From Glossina fuscipes (Eukaryota > Arthropoda > Insecta > Diptera > Glossinidae): DNA of 64,000 nucleotides. Below are positions 24,778-40,430 of this stretch, piece by piece. The stretch lies in the NCBI RefSeq assembly GCF_014805625.2, contig NW_023998459.1:670325-734324 (forward strand), read 5' to 3'. The translations under genes and the position numbers were made by a program. The notes under the pieces were generated by a model. The model did not search any database, was not told the origin of the DNA, and saw only the letters and a program-made list of their open reading frames with translations. Numbering within the stretch: the first letter of the stretch is position 1; each line of letters starts with the position of its first letter.

Positions 24778-25090
24778 CATTTTTTCACAGGACAGGGTTT
24801 GCCCGCAGTAGCTAAGCAAAGCTTCGTTTCATCAAGCTCATTTATGACATAGTGTAAAAATGTTGTCCTTTCGCATATTAACTAATTTACATAAAGTCAT
24901 GTTTTGTTTATAATGCTTTGTAAAAAAATTCTCGATAAGTTCCTTTAAAACTGTATTTTAAGTTAAATCCCTCCGAGTCTTCGTTTAACAGAATTTTGTT
25001 AACGGCTTAACAGAGCTCTGCAAAAAAAAAAAAAAATTGTGTGGGTTTTTGCTATGGGTTATATTTAAATATAACTTCACATCTTTTAGA
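24778..25090 (-). mobile_element. Partial second copy of the 530-bp MITE, inverted
   Basis: Read on the minus strand this segment matches 20542-20840 over about 300 bp. Shared blocks include TTATATTTAAATATAA, ACAAAACATGACTTTATGTA, ATATGCGAAAGGACAAC and GCTTAGCTACTGCGGGCAAA. The match stops just past CTGTCCTGTGAAAAAATG, so the other half of the element is missing or diverged. It lies 3.7 kb from the first copy in opposite orientation. Confidence 0.75.
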
Positions 25091-28000
25091 GGACAATCAG
25101 TTAACTGTAACGCTCGCAGCTAACTCACAATTTCTAAACAATTCTTTTAACAAAAAGGGATATGTTTTTGGTGCCACTCAGAAGCTAAGGTCGAAAAACG
25201 TGAAATTGGAAGCAATCTATTCTTGTAGAAGTCGGCAGGTAACGCTCGCTTAATAGATGATCCATTTTAAGAAAACCATTGAATAGTTTCAGTAGTTTAA
25301 AGCAAGGAAGCAAGGGTTGTCTAGAACCATTAGGTCAGGTCTTTACAGAAGTCTTAAAATAATAACGATAAATTAATAAAAATTAAGCTAGTTTCAATTT
25401 ATTAACTTAACCTTCAGTTTCACATTTTGATCTTTAAAGGTTCGGTGTTTCAAACCAATTCGTTAAAAATTGATTGTTAAAGTGAATTTCATAAAAATGA
25501 ATTTAATCGCTGTACTTCATACTCCAACATGAACAAAATTTGTTCAAAAAATATTTTTTTTTTTGTTGAGAATTATGTTTTGTATGCCGTACGATCAAGC
25601 TAATAAACTATATTATGTATTTTCTGTTATTTGATTTTAACTTTATATTAAAATCTTTATTGTACGCTACTTAAAAATAGCTCTACTTTTTAATTGATTT
25701 TAAGGTTTCATTTCTTCATTTCTTTCTATTTAAAACAATGTCTTTACTAAGTATCCAACAAAAGAATTAAAAGAAAATCAAGAAAAAAAATTCTGACCAA
25801 GAGTAATAACTTCCGCTGTTTCTTTTTTTCCTTTTTTTTTGGGTTGTAAAATAAAACCTCATAATACTTTCATATGTGGAAGTCTTATAATGGTTTTCTC
25901 TCCTACCATCATACTGTGTATGCCAGTTTAGACAAAGCGACAGACAGACTTAAACCAAGCCAGACAAAACAGACCAAAGTGATATATATGCTTACCTTTA
26001 AAAAAATATGTAAAAAAAAAGAAACAAAAACGTTAAAAAGACAAGAAGCCTACTCTACGCAAATTGCATACAAATTAGCTGATTGGTGTTGCTCCCTTGG
26101 TAGTTTTCCTTTTTTTTACTATTTTTTTCTACCTTATTTTAAACCATTATTAACCCATTAACAAATAAAGAAATGCTCTTTTTAGCGTAGTGCAGTTCAT
26201 TAGCAATTGTTCGTTTATTTCATTCCGTATTATTTATCTTCATCAGAAATGTGTGGGCTGTAAAGGGACGGTGCTAGCAGGGTGATATAATGTTTGCTTT
26301 AACATCGAAGCGTTCTAAGGCTTGCACTTATATGCAATAAACGCCAAAATTATGCAGGCATTTATTAAATTTGCTAATTCTCTTAAAGTTGACTGACACT
26401 AAATAATGTCAGTTATGAATTAATTATGGAAATCTATAACACAAAATTTGGATAAGATTTAAAATTCTATTTTTTCGTAGAAATTTTATAAATTTTTTTT
26501 TTTTAAAATGCTAATGTTAAAGGTAATTAATTAACTAAAGAAATTGTAAATAAAATAAAAAGCAATTTGTCGGAAATATTTTAATAAAACTTATTATTTC
26601 AGAAAACAACTTATTTCAATAATATAAAATTAAAATGGAGACACTTCATTTCCTTAACACATTCTCCCTATTAACATATGACAAATACGGAAGATGGCAT
26701 TGAGCAAACACATGCTTAGTCGCACAATATCTCATCTAGTCAGAGAATATTCCATTCACAATTTTTTTTTATGAAGTGCAATATTAATAGTTCACCGATC
26801 CTTTCCAGATCGCTTCCAAAATACCGAAGACTTGCTATAAAATGCAATATAACTATTTACACATTTTTCAAATATTTGTTAAAACTCTACGCAATGCATT
26901 AGTTCACAGAAAACGCTAGGAACAAATGGATGACATTCTCTCAAGAAAAAAGGGGATATCGTTCAGTAGAGTAGGCATACAATTAATTATACAGTATATG
27001 CATCCACTTTCAAGCATAGTTAAATGATACGACGAAAACTGTACTCGAGAAGAAATTCGACGCGGATATAATTTGATTAATTTTCTATCTAGAAGTTCCT
27101 GGCAAAAAAATTTTGTGAACAAAAGTCTGCCGGTTTGGCTTCAATTAATAGAGGTAACAAAAGTTTTAATTACGAACTTGTAGAGTTCATCAAGCTCTGA
27201 TGAGGTCCGTATTAAACTCCAGAAGCGGTGATTGTGCAAGCTTAAAATGCTGAATGCAGAATACATGTTAAAGATTTTGTAACCTCCATATTGAATACTT
27301 ACGGCCCATAAACTAATGACAAGCTACGGCTACATACATAAAGTGATTTAGTCTTTGTTCGATTCAGAACTCTCTTCAACGACGCTAGGCTAACTAGGTA
27401 AGCCATCATATGTTAAACTAAACAACCTATTAGGCGAAAAAAAAAGTACCGCTAAAAAAATATCGAAATTTCTATTTTGACTTTACGGACTGCTACTTAA
27501 CTTAAAGTCTTATAACAGCTGTTTTAACTTTCTCTTAATAACTGTGTCATAGTTAAAAAAAAAAAACGGAGGAACATATTATATAACGTAGGGACATAAT
27601 TACATGTAAAATATCTTCAGCCCTAATCTTAAAATGTTTGTAATAACAAATCATACCATGATCATACCATGATCATTCAGTCACTTATCAGAATCATGGG
27701 AATATTTAAAATGTTATTGGTTTATTTGTCCAAACAAGCTATATATAAACATAAAATATTATACACAGGATATATATTTTTATACCTATCATCAGAAGAA
27801 GGCTTCAGAAACCCCACAAAGTATATACAGTCCTGTGTAATGTCAGTTGTAAACATTCTTCTTCTTGCAAAATTGAAGCTGTCCGCTTGGAATTTGGCCG
27901 AAACATTGCAAGGTTTTGAACGCAGGTGTATATTGAAAATGGGTCGAATCGACGGAATGACACACCTACCTCATTGCCCACAAACTATAGCGGAAAAATC

Positions 28001-30911
28001 TTCAAAAATTTGAACGTATACTCTAAGGGCGATGCTGCAATGTCTGTATAAAAATGGAAAGATTCGGTCACGCCTACTCAATTTTATCTTGTGTCATAAT
28101 ACCATTTTTTTTTTTTTTTGCTACAGAAAAAGCCAGCCTCGGGCAATGAACATTATAGAGTATGAAAATGTAGTTCTTTATTCATGGATGAGAAAAATTT
28201 ATTTGCCGACGCAGGTTGTACGTAACCTGGGCTTCAGCAGATGGCTTGGAGAGGTATTTTTCAAATGTAATCTGAAATTGTGTACGTAATTCTTCGACGC
28301 AACTCTGCCCTAAATTCTTTACTCTTTTAGTTATTTCTACTCAAGATGCGGGATTTCCTTCGGACCATCTGACTGCGTACGATATCGTGCTATAATAATA
28401 TATATATATATTCTAGAAAGGGTTAATGTTGATATCGTAACTAACTTTAAATTTAGCATTAATTGTTAAAGAAAAATAAAAAAAAAAGAATTGGCCATGC
28501 AACATGAAGTAATCAAACAATGTTTGCTCAAAGTTCAAAAGTGATTCAAAGGCTCTCCTAATTAGTAAGATTAGGGTTAAAAGCATTTAGTTTTAACGCT
28601 TTAATCACAATTTTGTTCGCTTTGCACTTCAAGCACAATGAAAGGAATATCATCCTTTTATAGCAAATATTAAAAAGTTAATTAATTTGCTTTTTTTGTT
28701 TTTTCATTATTATTTCAATTTCTTTTTTGATGACTCGTCTGCTTATCTAATGCAATTCCTACTGTTCATGGTCAAATTTACGTTTATGTATTACATTTTA
28801 AAAAAGACAACTTTCATAAAATCGTTTTCAAATGAAAAAACATAAAAAAGACGCCGTTGAATTGAATTGAAAAGCGAACAAGCCAAACCAATCCCAGGTA
28901 CAGCCTGTGCATTATATATACATAAAAATTTATCAATGTAGACAGTGTGAGTACAAAGAAAACAAAGTTGCCTATAATTTATGTCCAATTTGAAGTACAA
29001 AGAGGGTTTTTTTACAACTCAACAATAAAAATAAAGATTAATGCTTAACTTAAAAAGGAGTTTATATGGCAAAACTTTAACTATCAATCATTCTTTTGTT
29101 GAACGAAAGCGAAAAAAGATTTTTTTTCCTTTTTTTAGTTTAAGCAAAAATCGAATAAGCTGAGACAACAGTGCTAAAGCAATGCAGGCGTTTATTTTTT
29201 AAAATAAGGGTAATTTTAAATTAAAATTTAAGTATAAATAAAAAGTAGTAATTGAGTCGCTACAAAAGACGGCTAAGCCTAAAGCGTCTCTTGTCATAAA
29301 AACTGTTTGTCTTACATAAAAATATTTCATAAAGTACGCGCACACAGACACATATACACAGATTACATGATTACATTTACTAAATCAATAGTTCACAGTG
29401 ACTCTGTAAGGATAGTGATTACTATAAATCGAAGAAAGCCTTTTCGCGCACAATTTATAAATTATACTCTAAACAAAATCGTAAAAAATCATCCAGCAAA
29501 GGCGCTCATCAAGAAATTGAATTGTTTGGCCGAATCGATCAAGTTTAGTATGTAAAAAATCAAATCAATCAAATTTAGTATGTAAAAAACAAAAGCTTTC
29601 AGATTACTTTGGCCACAACATTTAAAGTGAAAAAGCTAGAACATCGCTCTTCTTCTCTTTACGAATCTAAGTGACAAGAGCTTCTTTAATATTCAAACAG
29701 GCAGACTTTTTATAACTCAGTGCGCAGTGCTAATAAATAGAACAACCAGCAATTGATTAACTTCAATTTTGTGTTAATGGTAGTGTGTGAAAACAGGACA
29801 TTCATTTCTCCGGTTAGTTTTGTCATTCTACTTTCGGAATGCTTAACGACGTAAAAATTTAAATCTGCGTTTTAGATCAATTTTGCAGGTTAGATAAAAA
29901 AAACGTTGCAGCAATATTCGAGGGTTCACTGAAGCAAAAATTGTGTTAAAACTATTTATATAACTTACTTCTTCTTCGGTAAATAATAATTTGTGAATAC
30001 ATTTTCTTCATATTCAGCTTTGGTGGTGGGTATCCAAAATTCGCTCTTGAAGTCTACTTTCGTTTCCCATTATGTACAATATTTTTTTCTTAAATTGACC
30101 ATAAAAAAAAAATTATAAAGTTTTATTTAAAATGCACTAACAAATAGTTATAATTAAGTCAAATAAATACAAGGAGCGATAATTGTGCTGCCAGAAAAGG
30201 CCAAAATAACTTTTTATATAAAATTAATATTTATTCACGTTTATTAATCTAATCTATGAGATTAAATGATAGACCAAGGTTAAATTTAACAATACGTTTA
30301 AATTTATTTATTTACCTTTCAATGTGAAACAAGCAACAAAAGGAAAAGTGCGCCGTAAAACCGCATTTGTGCAAATATAAATCAAGTAAACTAAAAAAAA
30401 ATGAATTGAAAAATTGTTAGAAAATTGGGGTCATTTTCAAGTTATATTAATTCCTGGTTCACTTTTCATTTCTTTAGAGGTTTATTTTAATTTGTTTTGA
30501 CAGCACACTTCAGTTAGCTATTCTTTACGTTAATACTTTTTAATAGAAAGTGAAGGTTTTTGAGGTTAAATAATTTACTGTTTTTTTTTTTTTGTTTTTT
30601 GATATATTGCGGTTTGTCTACCCGGAAGCTTTTTATAAATTTTCTAATCATTTTTTTGAGCTTCATGTGAAATGAAAGCTAATCTCGTATACAATGCAAC
30701 GCATTGGTGATGATAATGATGATGATGAACCATTAAACTCTGTTAGATAAGAGCCTGATTTGTAAGAAGAAAAAAAAGAAGAAAGTGAAGACATCTCTGT
30801 GCGTATAGTACATAACATCAGTGTGCTTCTTTTTAACTCGCTTTGACGATATGTTGACGGGCGAAATTCTACCTAAGCAAAGGCATTAATTATCTACTTA
30901 AGCTAATAATG

Positions 30912-30942
<31 letters not shown>

Positions 30943-33900
30943 TGTCTTTTAAATGATAATCAAATTACAGGAGGCTTTTTTGTATTACACGCACACTCGT
31001 ACATATAAACAGAGAAATAGAATTTTTTAAAACTCCAATATTTAGGTCACGAGAAAGCGATTCCGACACCAAAATATAAAACGTGAATGGAAGAATTTTA
31101 GTGGGAAGTGATACATACTATTTTTAAAGGCATTTTCTTTAAATAACAATTTTCGTAAAAATAAAGAGTTTTTTTCGAGATATATCTAATTTTTTAACTT
31201 ATCTTCCGTATTAAAATGAAAAAAAAAACATATTTTGAAGGCAAGGAACAAATCTGCAATTACATTAAAATTCAAATCTTCGCTAAAATTTCTCAAGAGG
31301 CAGATGGCGAAAATGTTTAACTTTGTGTTGTCTTGCCCGTTGACATTTTACTAGTCACCATGAAATAATTATCAGCTTTTTAAATTTTTTTGGGGTTGAG
31401 CTTGGACCACTAACTGTCAACTGAGGTACTCGTAAATCGTAAAGTAATTTCTTGGTTTAATTCTATTAAAGTTGCAGTTCCTATTGAAGTTCCACACCCT
31501 TAGAATCAAAACAGACATCGGTAATAAATTGTACATTTTTAGAATATTTTCCACTGTTTTAAAAAAGAAAGCCAGAAAATTCATTTTTTTGATTGGCTTA
31601 ATAGATGCTTTAAAATTTCTCTTTTAGAGAGAGAAGAAAATTCTTCCTTGGCATTTTGGGCTTTTGTCTGATAGGCCAAGAGACTCTGATGAAACCATAG
31701 GTAAAAGCTACAGGTCGCTGTATTACTGGCTTGTTCTTATCTTCTCTACTATACTAACGAATGTCTTTAAAAAGCCAAAGTTCATGTTCATTTAATAGAC
31801 TACTGCTATAGATATGAAGATAATAGTTTTACGAATATCACTGATTTACTAAAATGCACCTCGCATCAAACTTACATGATTTTCTAGGAAGCGGAAATCT
31901 TAAAATGGTAAAACCGAATGAAGAGTCACAATGCTTTACCTGGTGAAGTCGTAAACTGAAATAGGTTTATGCAGTTGGTGATAAACACAAATTCGGGGGA
32001 AAACAGGTTAATGCGAAAATGGCTCAATAAAATTCGGTATTTGCAATTTGCTTGCAAAAGACTATTTCAGATGAGTATTTGCGGAAGGCAAAGTAGAATC
32101 AATAGTGTTGAATCGTCATATTCGAACCGACAAGACCAGAAGGAGCATTGAAACGTTATAAACGTAAGTTTGTGTAAATAACTTATCTTTAAATAGAACT
32201 TATTTTAAATAGATGTAGAGAAACCTAAGCTATCCAAAGATTGCAATTCAGTGATGCGAACTTAATCCCAGAAAGATTCGTATTAAAACGAAAATTCGCA
32301 AAGACTCATTTTACACAACAATATTACACATTTTCATGTCATTTTTTGTTACATTACGCAAACGTATAAAATCTCAATAGGGCAATTCCGCCCGTGACAC
32401 AGGTGGTAAAAGCAATATAGTCTGGCATTAAACCTTGGCGAGAGAGAGAGAGGAATGAAGAACAGTATTAAACCATAAAGAACAAATAAATACAAAAGGG
32501 AAAAAAACTTTGAAAATTTTAAGAGTTTTTCACACTGCCCATCATTTCCCTTAACACAAGTGTCCAACAACTTAAATTCTTATCTGATGCGAATTTTTTA
32601 CCAAATCATTAAAATAACTTTTTCTGGAGAAACCCGTAGTACAGTTCCGGTAAGTTAATTTAAGTTAATATTATTCATTAATAAATGACGATATTTTGTT
32701 TGTTTTTGTTGAAAAGTGAGGAACATTGAACGTTTTATTTAAAATAGTGGGCAACCACGCGAGGATCGGAATTTTTAAAAGCCCATCATTTACTTCTGCA
32801 GATGGTATTTTGTCTTAGAGTAAATTAAATGAAATAAATAAATAAATTGATTTTCAAATATTTCTTCTTTTTTGGATTGAAATTTGCATTACCCACTATG
32901 TGAGACGTAGAGATCCTAAAATTATAAAATGCCTCACGAAAATGGCGGCTGTGTTACCAACCGTTAATGTTTTTCCAAAATAAATTGTTTTTTTAATGCT
33001 TATAATAACATTATACCTAATGAATTCTGTCCATCCAATAAAATAATTGTTAAGAAATATTTTCTCTAGCTTATTCCACTACTTTCCTTCTTGAGGTTAT
33101 TTGTGTTTCAATGGACGCCTTTTAGACTAATGAGGGCTATTTCTCAAGGGCTACCTTCCTATTTTAACTTTTCCATCTTTGAGAACATCAACAATTGGCC
33201 GGGTAAACAACATGCTCTATAACATATGTATATCTGAGTATTCTAAATGGGGAATTTTTAAAAGTCATACTTTTTAAATTTTCGCTTTAGAATTTATAAT
33301 CTATTCTTAAGCATGGATATATAATACATAAATCAAGTGAATAGATTTTCGATGTATATAAGAATTGATGAAAACGCTTAATGATTTTTCTAAAATTTAA
33401 ACATTTTTTTTTTTAAAAACTACCAAGTTATTCAAGGCGTGAACTAAACTGGTTTAAGGCATGCACATTACGCTATGAAACTACAGATAATTTTTAGTCA
33501 ACAGTCCCCCTGTAAAAAGTTTGCACATTTTAATACGTTATTTTATTTATTTCAAGAACCTTGAGTAAAATGTAGTTGATAGGCGACATTATTGTAATTT
33601 AATTTATGATGGAAGATGGACGAAATTAAATTCTAATTATAATTATTAAGATATTTATTTATTTACATATGAAATTCAGCAACGATGAAATAGGAATTAA
33701 ATTGACCAACGAGGAGAATTCGAAGATTGAACTGTGGAATTGTTATTAAGACTTATAAGTCAAATGAAGGGATAACTTAAAAGCAAAAATCTATACGTTA
33801 TAACCAGACAAATTTTTACAAATATATACTCTACTTTTATAACAAATTTAGCAGCTCGTCATTAACCTATTTTCTAGTGGTCAAAAAAAAGTGTTTTCCA

Positions 33901-36900
33901 AAATTGCATTTGCTCTGTTTTGAGGAACGTGTTCGAACTAATAATTATTCGTATATTTTATGAGAATTTATTAACGCTTTTGCGAAGACTATTAACAGAT
34001 ACAATAAAAATGAAATTCAAAAAATATGTTCAGTAAAAACAAAAATGTGCTGAGAATATAAAAATGAGAGATATAAAGAACAAATCAAATCAAAATTTAA
34101 AGTCGGGCAATACCAAGAATAAATCAACACATTCTTCAGGGCTATGAAACTGTAATCAAATTTGTATAAAATACTAAGGTATATGTGCCTACGTGCCTTT
34201 TTATTTAAAGTTTTTTCTTTTCATTTTCTGTAAGAAGAGCTGCGGTGCGCATGAAAATGCATTGACCGAATTATATTGGCCGTAGAGGATAAAAGTGATG
34301 AAGATAGAAATGTGCGATAAGCTGTTTTAAATTAAAATTTAAAATGTTACAAAACAAAAATAGGAAGAGGGAGCAGAAATACAATACCGTATATGGAAGC
34401 ATTAAAGCCTTAGAAATGTAATCCGAAGCTTAATTATTGATTGTCGCATTAATATACAGTTTGAAATTCGCTATAATATACACCAATAGATATATTAACA
34501 TTTTGCATTTTAATTTTTTGAATTTGAAACTTACATGCCGTCAACCAAAAAAAAAAAGAAAAGAAAATGAATCGAAGATATTTCTTAATCTACGGAATTT
34601 CAAAGGAGTCAATCGGACTAAAGCGTCAAGTCGTCCGTCCGCTTCTCCATTCTTTCCGAAGTCCCGTTCACGCTTGTCTGGGTTCTTCCGACTTATTACT
34701 TATTTGTCTTTCCCCGGCATCGGCTCGTTTTAGACTTTTCAGTTCTCTGCTCATCCTTCTGAACATCCTTTGACAGCTTTCCTCTTTACCACACCATTTT
34801 CCGTTCGAGTTGTTGTTTATAAATTGATAAAGATTACTATAGCACGACAATATTGAGGAGATGCACGTCAAATTGAACTGAAAAGGTTACACCTCCAAGG
34901 TGATTTTATTCATAAGTATACTTGCAGCCGCTGAAAAAAAAAAACATAGTTTGTAAAGCTTTTTTTAGTAGCTTACTAACGTTGATTCAATTCGTTTGTT
35001 TTTTAGAGCCATAAAATGCCAAAAAAGTTTTAAGTGCATATTAGAGCATTCAAAATTAGTGGAAAAATATGTTAACAATCATTACTCGTCATAATACATT
35101 TAACGGCGAGCGTTTCTATACATTGTAAACGATATCATTTACAGTTCTGCTATTTACCGTTTCCCAAAAAAGAAACAGGTAGATACATATATTTCTTTTT
35201 TAAATAAAGGTCTGCTATCACTATTGTATACGCATTGTTAGTAATTTGTGATATTTTCAACAGAAAGTTTTGCAAGCAAATTAGAAATTGTTTTAAGCAA
35301 TTTATGGTAAGATAAGAATTTCTTGATAATCCACTCGCTTGTATAAATTAATTCTACTTTATTTAGATTAATTTGAAGACCATTTTTATATATGTTCTAA
35401 ACAAAGGAAAGAGGTTTTTATATTTGTAGATAAATAATTCCTAAGCATTTTGTATGGGATCTTTGTGTAAAGTAAATTTTTCTCCATTTATATGATGATA
35501 TAATAAATGCTCAGAGTAATTCGTCATGAAAATTAAATGTGACAAATTTGAGCGACGTATATCCATTGTTTGTACCCGAACACCATATAAAGATTGTTAT
35601 GAGTATTTAGCCTTTATATCGTAGCAAAGGCTAATTTATAGCATTTTAGGTGAAGAACAATCTTCGGCAAAAATATTAAGTTTGCTAAATTTCGACTACG
35701 TCAGTTCACGTTTCCAGTTTGACATTCTTCGAAAATGCCAATTATTCCTACGCAGTTAGAAATTCAACAGCATTTTCCACGCTTATCAATAATATGGTCG
35801 TAGCCGTAAAAAAATGAAAAGTTATATTACGCGAGATGTTGTGGGGTACGTAGTCGGAGATTGAAAATGTAAGCGCATTTTAATTGCAAATCTAAATATC
35901 ACTTTTATGAGATAAACGTTTCTGAAGTCCTGGCAAAAGCCATAGAACAAACAAGGCCGAAATTCTACTACCTGACAACATATAATTTGATTTTAAGCTT
36001 TCCTCTAAGTTCATGTTTGATAGATGACTAGAAACCTCTTAGGTCATAATCGTCTGAGGAATATTTTTATGCGAGATCAAATGACTTAATCAATAAATTG
36101 TTTAAAATGAAAGCATAATCTATTATTAATGTCTAGACTTGAAGCTATAAGTCGACTGAAGGCCTCATAATTTTAAGGTAAAACATTGTCAATGGTGCCT
36201 ATATATTTATATATCGAATGCTGGTAACTGAAATTTTTACGACTTATTTTTTGTTAGACATATTAAGGAACAGGCGCCAGTTTGCTATGTTAAGAGCTTA
36301 CAATAAACTTAAAAGGAAAATGTTCATATATAAGAAGGCTTTATAACTCTTTTATAAATTACAACAATGAAACTATATTTAGTAAAAAAATTAGCTATAG
36401 CTGCTTAAGAGCGAATCTTATGTACCCATCATATCAAAAATAGTGGACGCACCAAAGAAAGAGTCAACACCAGTGCCTTCATATTGTTCTAAAAACTTTT
36501 AAACCGATCGACGGAGCTTTGTTAAAGAAACAGCTTAGCGAGAAGAAGTCTAGATTTTAAATCTAGAAATTGTGCAATTCTTACATTTTTTGTTGTCTCG
36601 AATTCCGACTTTTAAATATTTTTATGTACGGACCGATCATCTATCTAAAAACGACGCTGTCGGCAAAAGTCTACGCCAAGTTTCAGCTTTTTCTGCAAAT
36701 TTTTGCATTTTACAACAGTTTCAAAAATATATAAACGCGGTGAAACCGGATTAAATCGACTCGGAATACTAAAGATGCACTTGACTATTCGACTCAACAT
36801 CTCAGACTGAATTTCTTGATTACGATTACCGGCTTTTTAAGGTTCATCTTCAGCGATGTTACAAATGAAATCAGAAAATTAGTGTATTTCCAGTCTTCGA

Positions 36901-39900
36901 CGGCAAATAAAACAAAGGACAACAAAAAAAGAAAAAAATACCTGTAGCAATGAGTTGCATTCAATACATGCAAAAACGTACTCAAAAAACGTGGTTAAAA
37001 TTGATTAACGCCTTTAACAGACGTCAATAATATTTCTTTAATTTCTGCTCTTCGCTCTTTTTAGTTATTTACTTTTAATTTTTATTACTACTTGAAAAAG
37101 AATGAGCTAAAAATTGCAACTGCCCTGAATTAAAACTTATGTTAACGAACAGTTACAGTTTGGTTTTGTGATTTGTGTTTTAACTTTTTTTTTTATAATT
37201 GTTAACGTAATTCAATGTAAAAAAATGTTTATTGATTTAATAGCGAGGCCACTCCCTTAATTTTGGACTTTAATGGTTTCGTTTGCAGAATGTTTTTTTC
37301 TTTTTCGCTAACCGTTAATTTGTTGAAATATCTTGACAAAGAAAAATTTGCAACGATTTTGTAAAATAATTTATTTTTATTATCAAGTTTACGTCTCATA
37401 AAAGCAAGCAATAAAAATGTTTTTTTTTTTTTGTTATCATTTTCTTTTTTTATCTCTCACTGTTATCTCAATTTTAATGAAAAATTGTTTCTGTTGCGAT
37501 TTAGTTGTGTATTTATAGTTTCTTCTTTTTTTTTTATCTTAAGTTATTCTATCAATTAGTATTAAAATTGACTTTAATCACTTAATGAAATACGTTTGAT
37601 TCAACGTTAGCTCGTCAATTAACCTAAAAATTTTATAGATTAAGCAAATGCAACTTAAGCCAAAAAAATGGGGGTTGACTTTTACACTCGCTACGAAAAT
37701 ATCTTGGGTAATTTCTAGTTTGCGTCTTATGAGACGTTGTAAATTATACGCCCAGACGTTGGAAATATTCCTCAGACGATCGTGAACTAGAGTCCTTTTA
37801 AGATAGACCTATTTAGTTGATTAAAGTGAAATCTTCAATCAATATGGCCGAATTCGTCCTAACACATAATACGTAGTTAATTAACAGTGCTTCCATAATG
37901 AGGGCCGTTAACCCTAGCATGAACAATTGAACTTGGGACCAAAAGTACCAACAGAAAACTATATTGTGAGTATCCCAGATTTGCTTAAAGCAACCTTAAT
38001 CACACATGTTAAACCACAACGATTTCACATAATTACCGAACTGGTCTATTGAACACAAATAATAAACATAATTAAATTGTTTATTGATTAGTCTTACATT
38101 GAGTTAAGCTAAGAGGAAAAAAATTCCTTAAGACTCTTATTAAAATCAAGTTTACTGAACAAGAATGATGATAGAATATCTGCTGGAATAAGTTTCATTA
38201 CGAATCTTCTACGTTCAAGACCAGGAGTAATCGAGATTTGTTAGTACCCCAACCCTAAACCAAGTAAGGTAAACAGAAGAAATTGTTTTAGGATTGCTTC
38301 AATTATATTAACGTAATAATGATAATTGGAGATCCATTTGTTACATACGGATCGACGCAATCTTTCGACTACCCTTTAATAAAACCAAATGACGATCGAG
38401 CCTTATGCACCACTCGTTTCATGTGCAGATTAAACCATTAAAAGCTGCAGATCGTTAAACGGGAACACCGACGTCAAAGTCTAATCGTTTCATTTAGGAT
38501 TGAAAGTAATATAAGGTCCTCTACTGGGACGCATAGATTTACATTTTTTTATATTCAATGACATTAAATTTATGTTACAGCCAATAAACATTTTAGACGA
38601 CGGAAACTGTCAAAGTTGTGAGAGGAGTTGAAAAGCTTCACATCACAAGCAATACACACTGATGGTTGATTATATTAGACGGATCATGTTTAAATAAACA
38701 AAAGAAAAGCGAGCTAGAAATTTTCTACTTGTGCTACAATGTTATAAATAAATTATATAATTTTATTTCGATTTCATTACCACAAAGTCATCATCGGTTA
38801 TATAAACAGTAATATTCATGAAAGTAAACGCTTTTCTTTATCATACTAATTCTAATGAAATTTTTTACTCCGTAGTCAAGTTGCTATAAAAGTGTGCAAA
38901 GTTTATTGCTAAGATTGTCTTTGTTTTGTTCTTGGTTGTACTAAAACTAAACTATTGCGGTTTTTTTAACTCGGAAGGGAATTTGTAAATTATAATAATT
39001 AAGAGTGACTGACTATAAGCTCAATTTTAAAACTAATTAAAAATCTTCTACTCTTTGGGCGAAAGCTGACGACTAACTTCGACAGAAAAAAAATATATAG
39101 GAAGAAAATTTAGGGCAACGGCTTTGGTACGTACGTGTTGTGTCTCTAAACTCGTATTTTGCAATTTGCAGGTTGATGTTTGTTTTAATTAGCGAACTAT
39201 TGACTAGAAAATTTTAACATATAATGCTTTGTATTTTCGAAAGCTTGCTTTAATTGAAGGAAAGTTTTTAGACGCTACACCATTTGTGATACAAGGATAT
39301 GTTGGTGCGGATGTATATAACACGGCATTGTTATTATATCGTTCGATTTAAACTCCCTTTCTGAATCGAATCTAAGTACATCTATCCTTCTGGTTTTCTT
39401 GTGTTTCGCCTACAGACGCAAATTTCGAAATATTTTCATGAAGTTTGGTACACGGACTTGTTTTCGCTCAAAGAACAAGATGAAGAAGAATATGATTATT
39501 TTTATATAATTGAATATTTTGACTAAGAGTTCCAAGGCACAAAGTGTTATATAATACTAAAGGCTTTCAAATTTTCGATATTTTTGATCAAAGCTGTTAT
39601 TTCAGAAACGTTGGCCCAGAAATTTCTGTTGAAATCAGTAATGATAACTGTGTCCACATTTTGAGCAAAAAGTTCAAATTTGTTATCAAAAGGACAAGTC
39701 CAGTTAACAATGATAGCGTGAAAATTGAAGAAAGCGAAAGCTTTCTCGATATCAGGGATTATTTCTCCATTGTTCAATAATGATAGTGTAGTAGGCACTT
39801 AAGAAATTTGCATAGTTTGCAAAATTTTGATGAAATTTTAAAGTTTGGAGGAAGAATTTTTTGGAAACATTTACTAGGTATACCAGGTGTGAAGTAATCG

Positions 39901-40430
39901 TTTGCAAAACGGTTAATAACAAACACAATCAGCAATAATTGATCGATTTTAACTGTTCGCTATTCAAAATATTCAAAAAATGATTAGAATATCAAAAAAA
40001 GTCCAGTAAGTTCAGTTTTTCACATGACATGTATCCATCCATCTATTCTATTCTATCCATAAGGCACAATCGGTTCCCGATACAATGAAAGCTCTCTACT
40101 AGGATTACCCCGTCTGCCTTGCTTAGGAGACTAGGCTCCTTCCGACTGCCTCCTGTTCGTATTACATTAGCAGAGACATTATCAGCGTGGGGGCTAACGT
40201 TGAGTTTGCGATTTCCGCTTAGGGCGAAGAGTGTAATATATATAAATAAATATATGATAAAAGGAAACCGAAAATTAGATGACAAGGACGAGAGCACGTA
40301 AAAAACATTGCTTTCGTTCAATTGATTTGGCGCAACGCCTGACTGCCCTGAAATTTAATGAATAGCTAAGAAAAATCTGTTGTAGATAATTGAATTTACA
40401 TACATTTGTTTTCTCTCTGTCTGTTTGAGG
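25091..40430. other. Long AT-rich stretch, no gene recognised
   Basis: About 15 kb without a recognisable coding region, RNA gene or intact transposon. Minor items: an (AAT)n microsatellite at 30904-30940, a roughly 33-bp tandem pair near 29540-29590, a TCTAGATTT-T-AAATCTAGA palindrome near 36549, and a GC-richer patch at about 40040-40215 beside ATCTATTCTATTCTATCC that may be a decayed repeat end. Open frames up to 114 codons (27669-28013) resemble no known family. Confidence 0.4.
30904..30940. repeat. (AAT)n microsatellite
   Basis: About twelve ATA/AAT units with one early interruption. Confidence 0.85.

Noticed and set aside
27669..28013. 114-codon open frame
   Set aside because: No family resemblance, no initiation or splice context, and AT-driven composition; length alone is not convincing in a 64-kb window.
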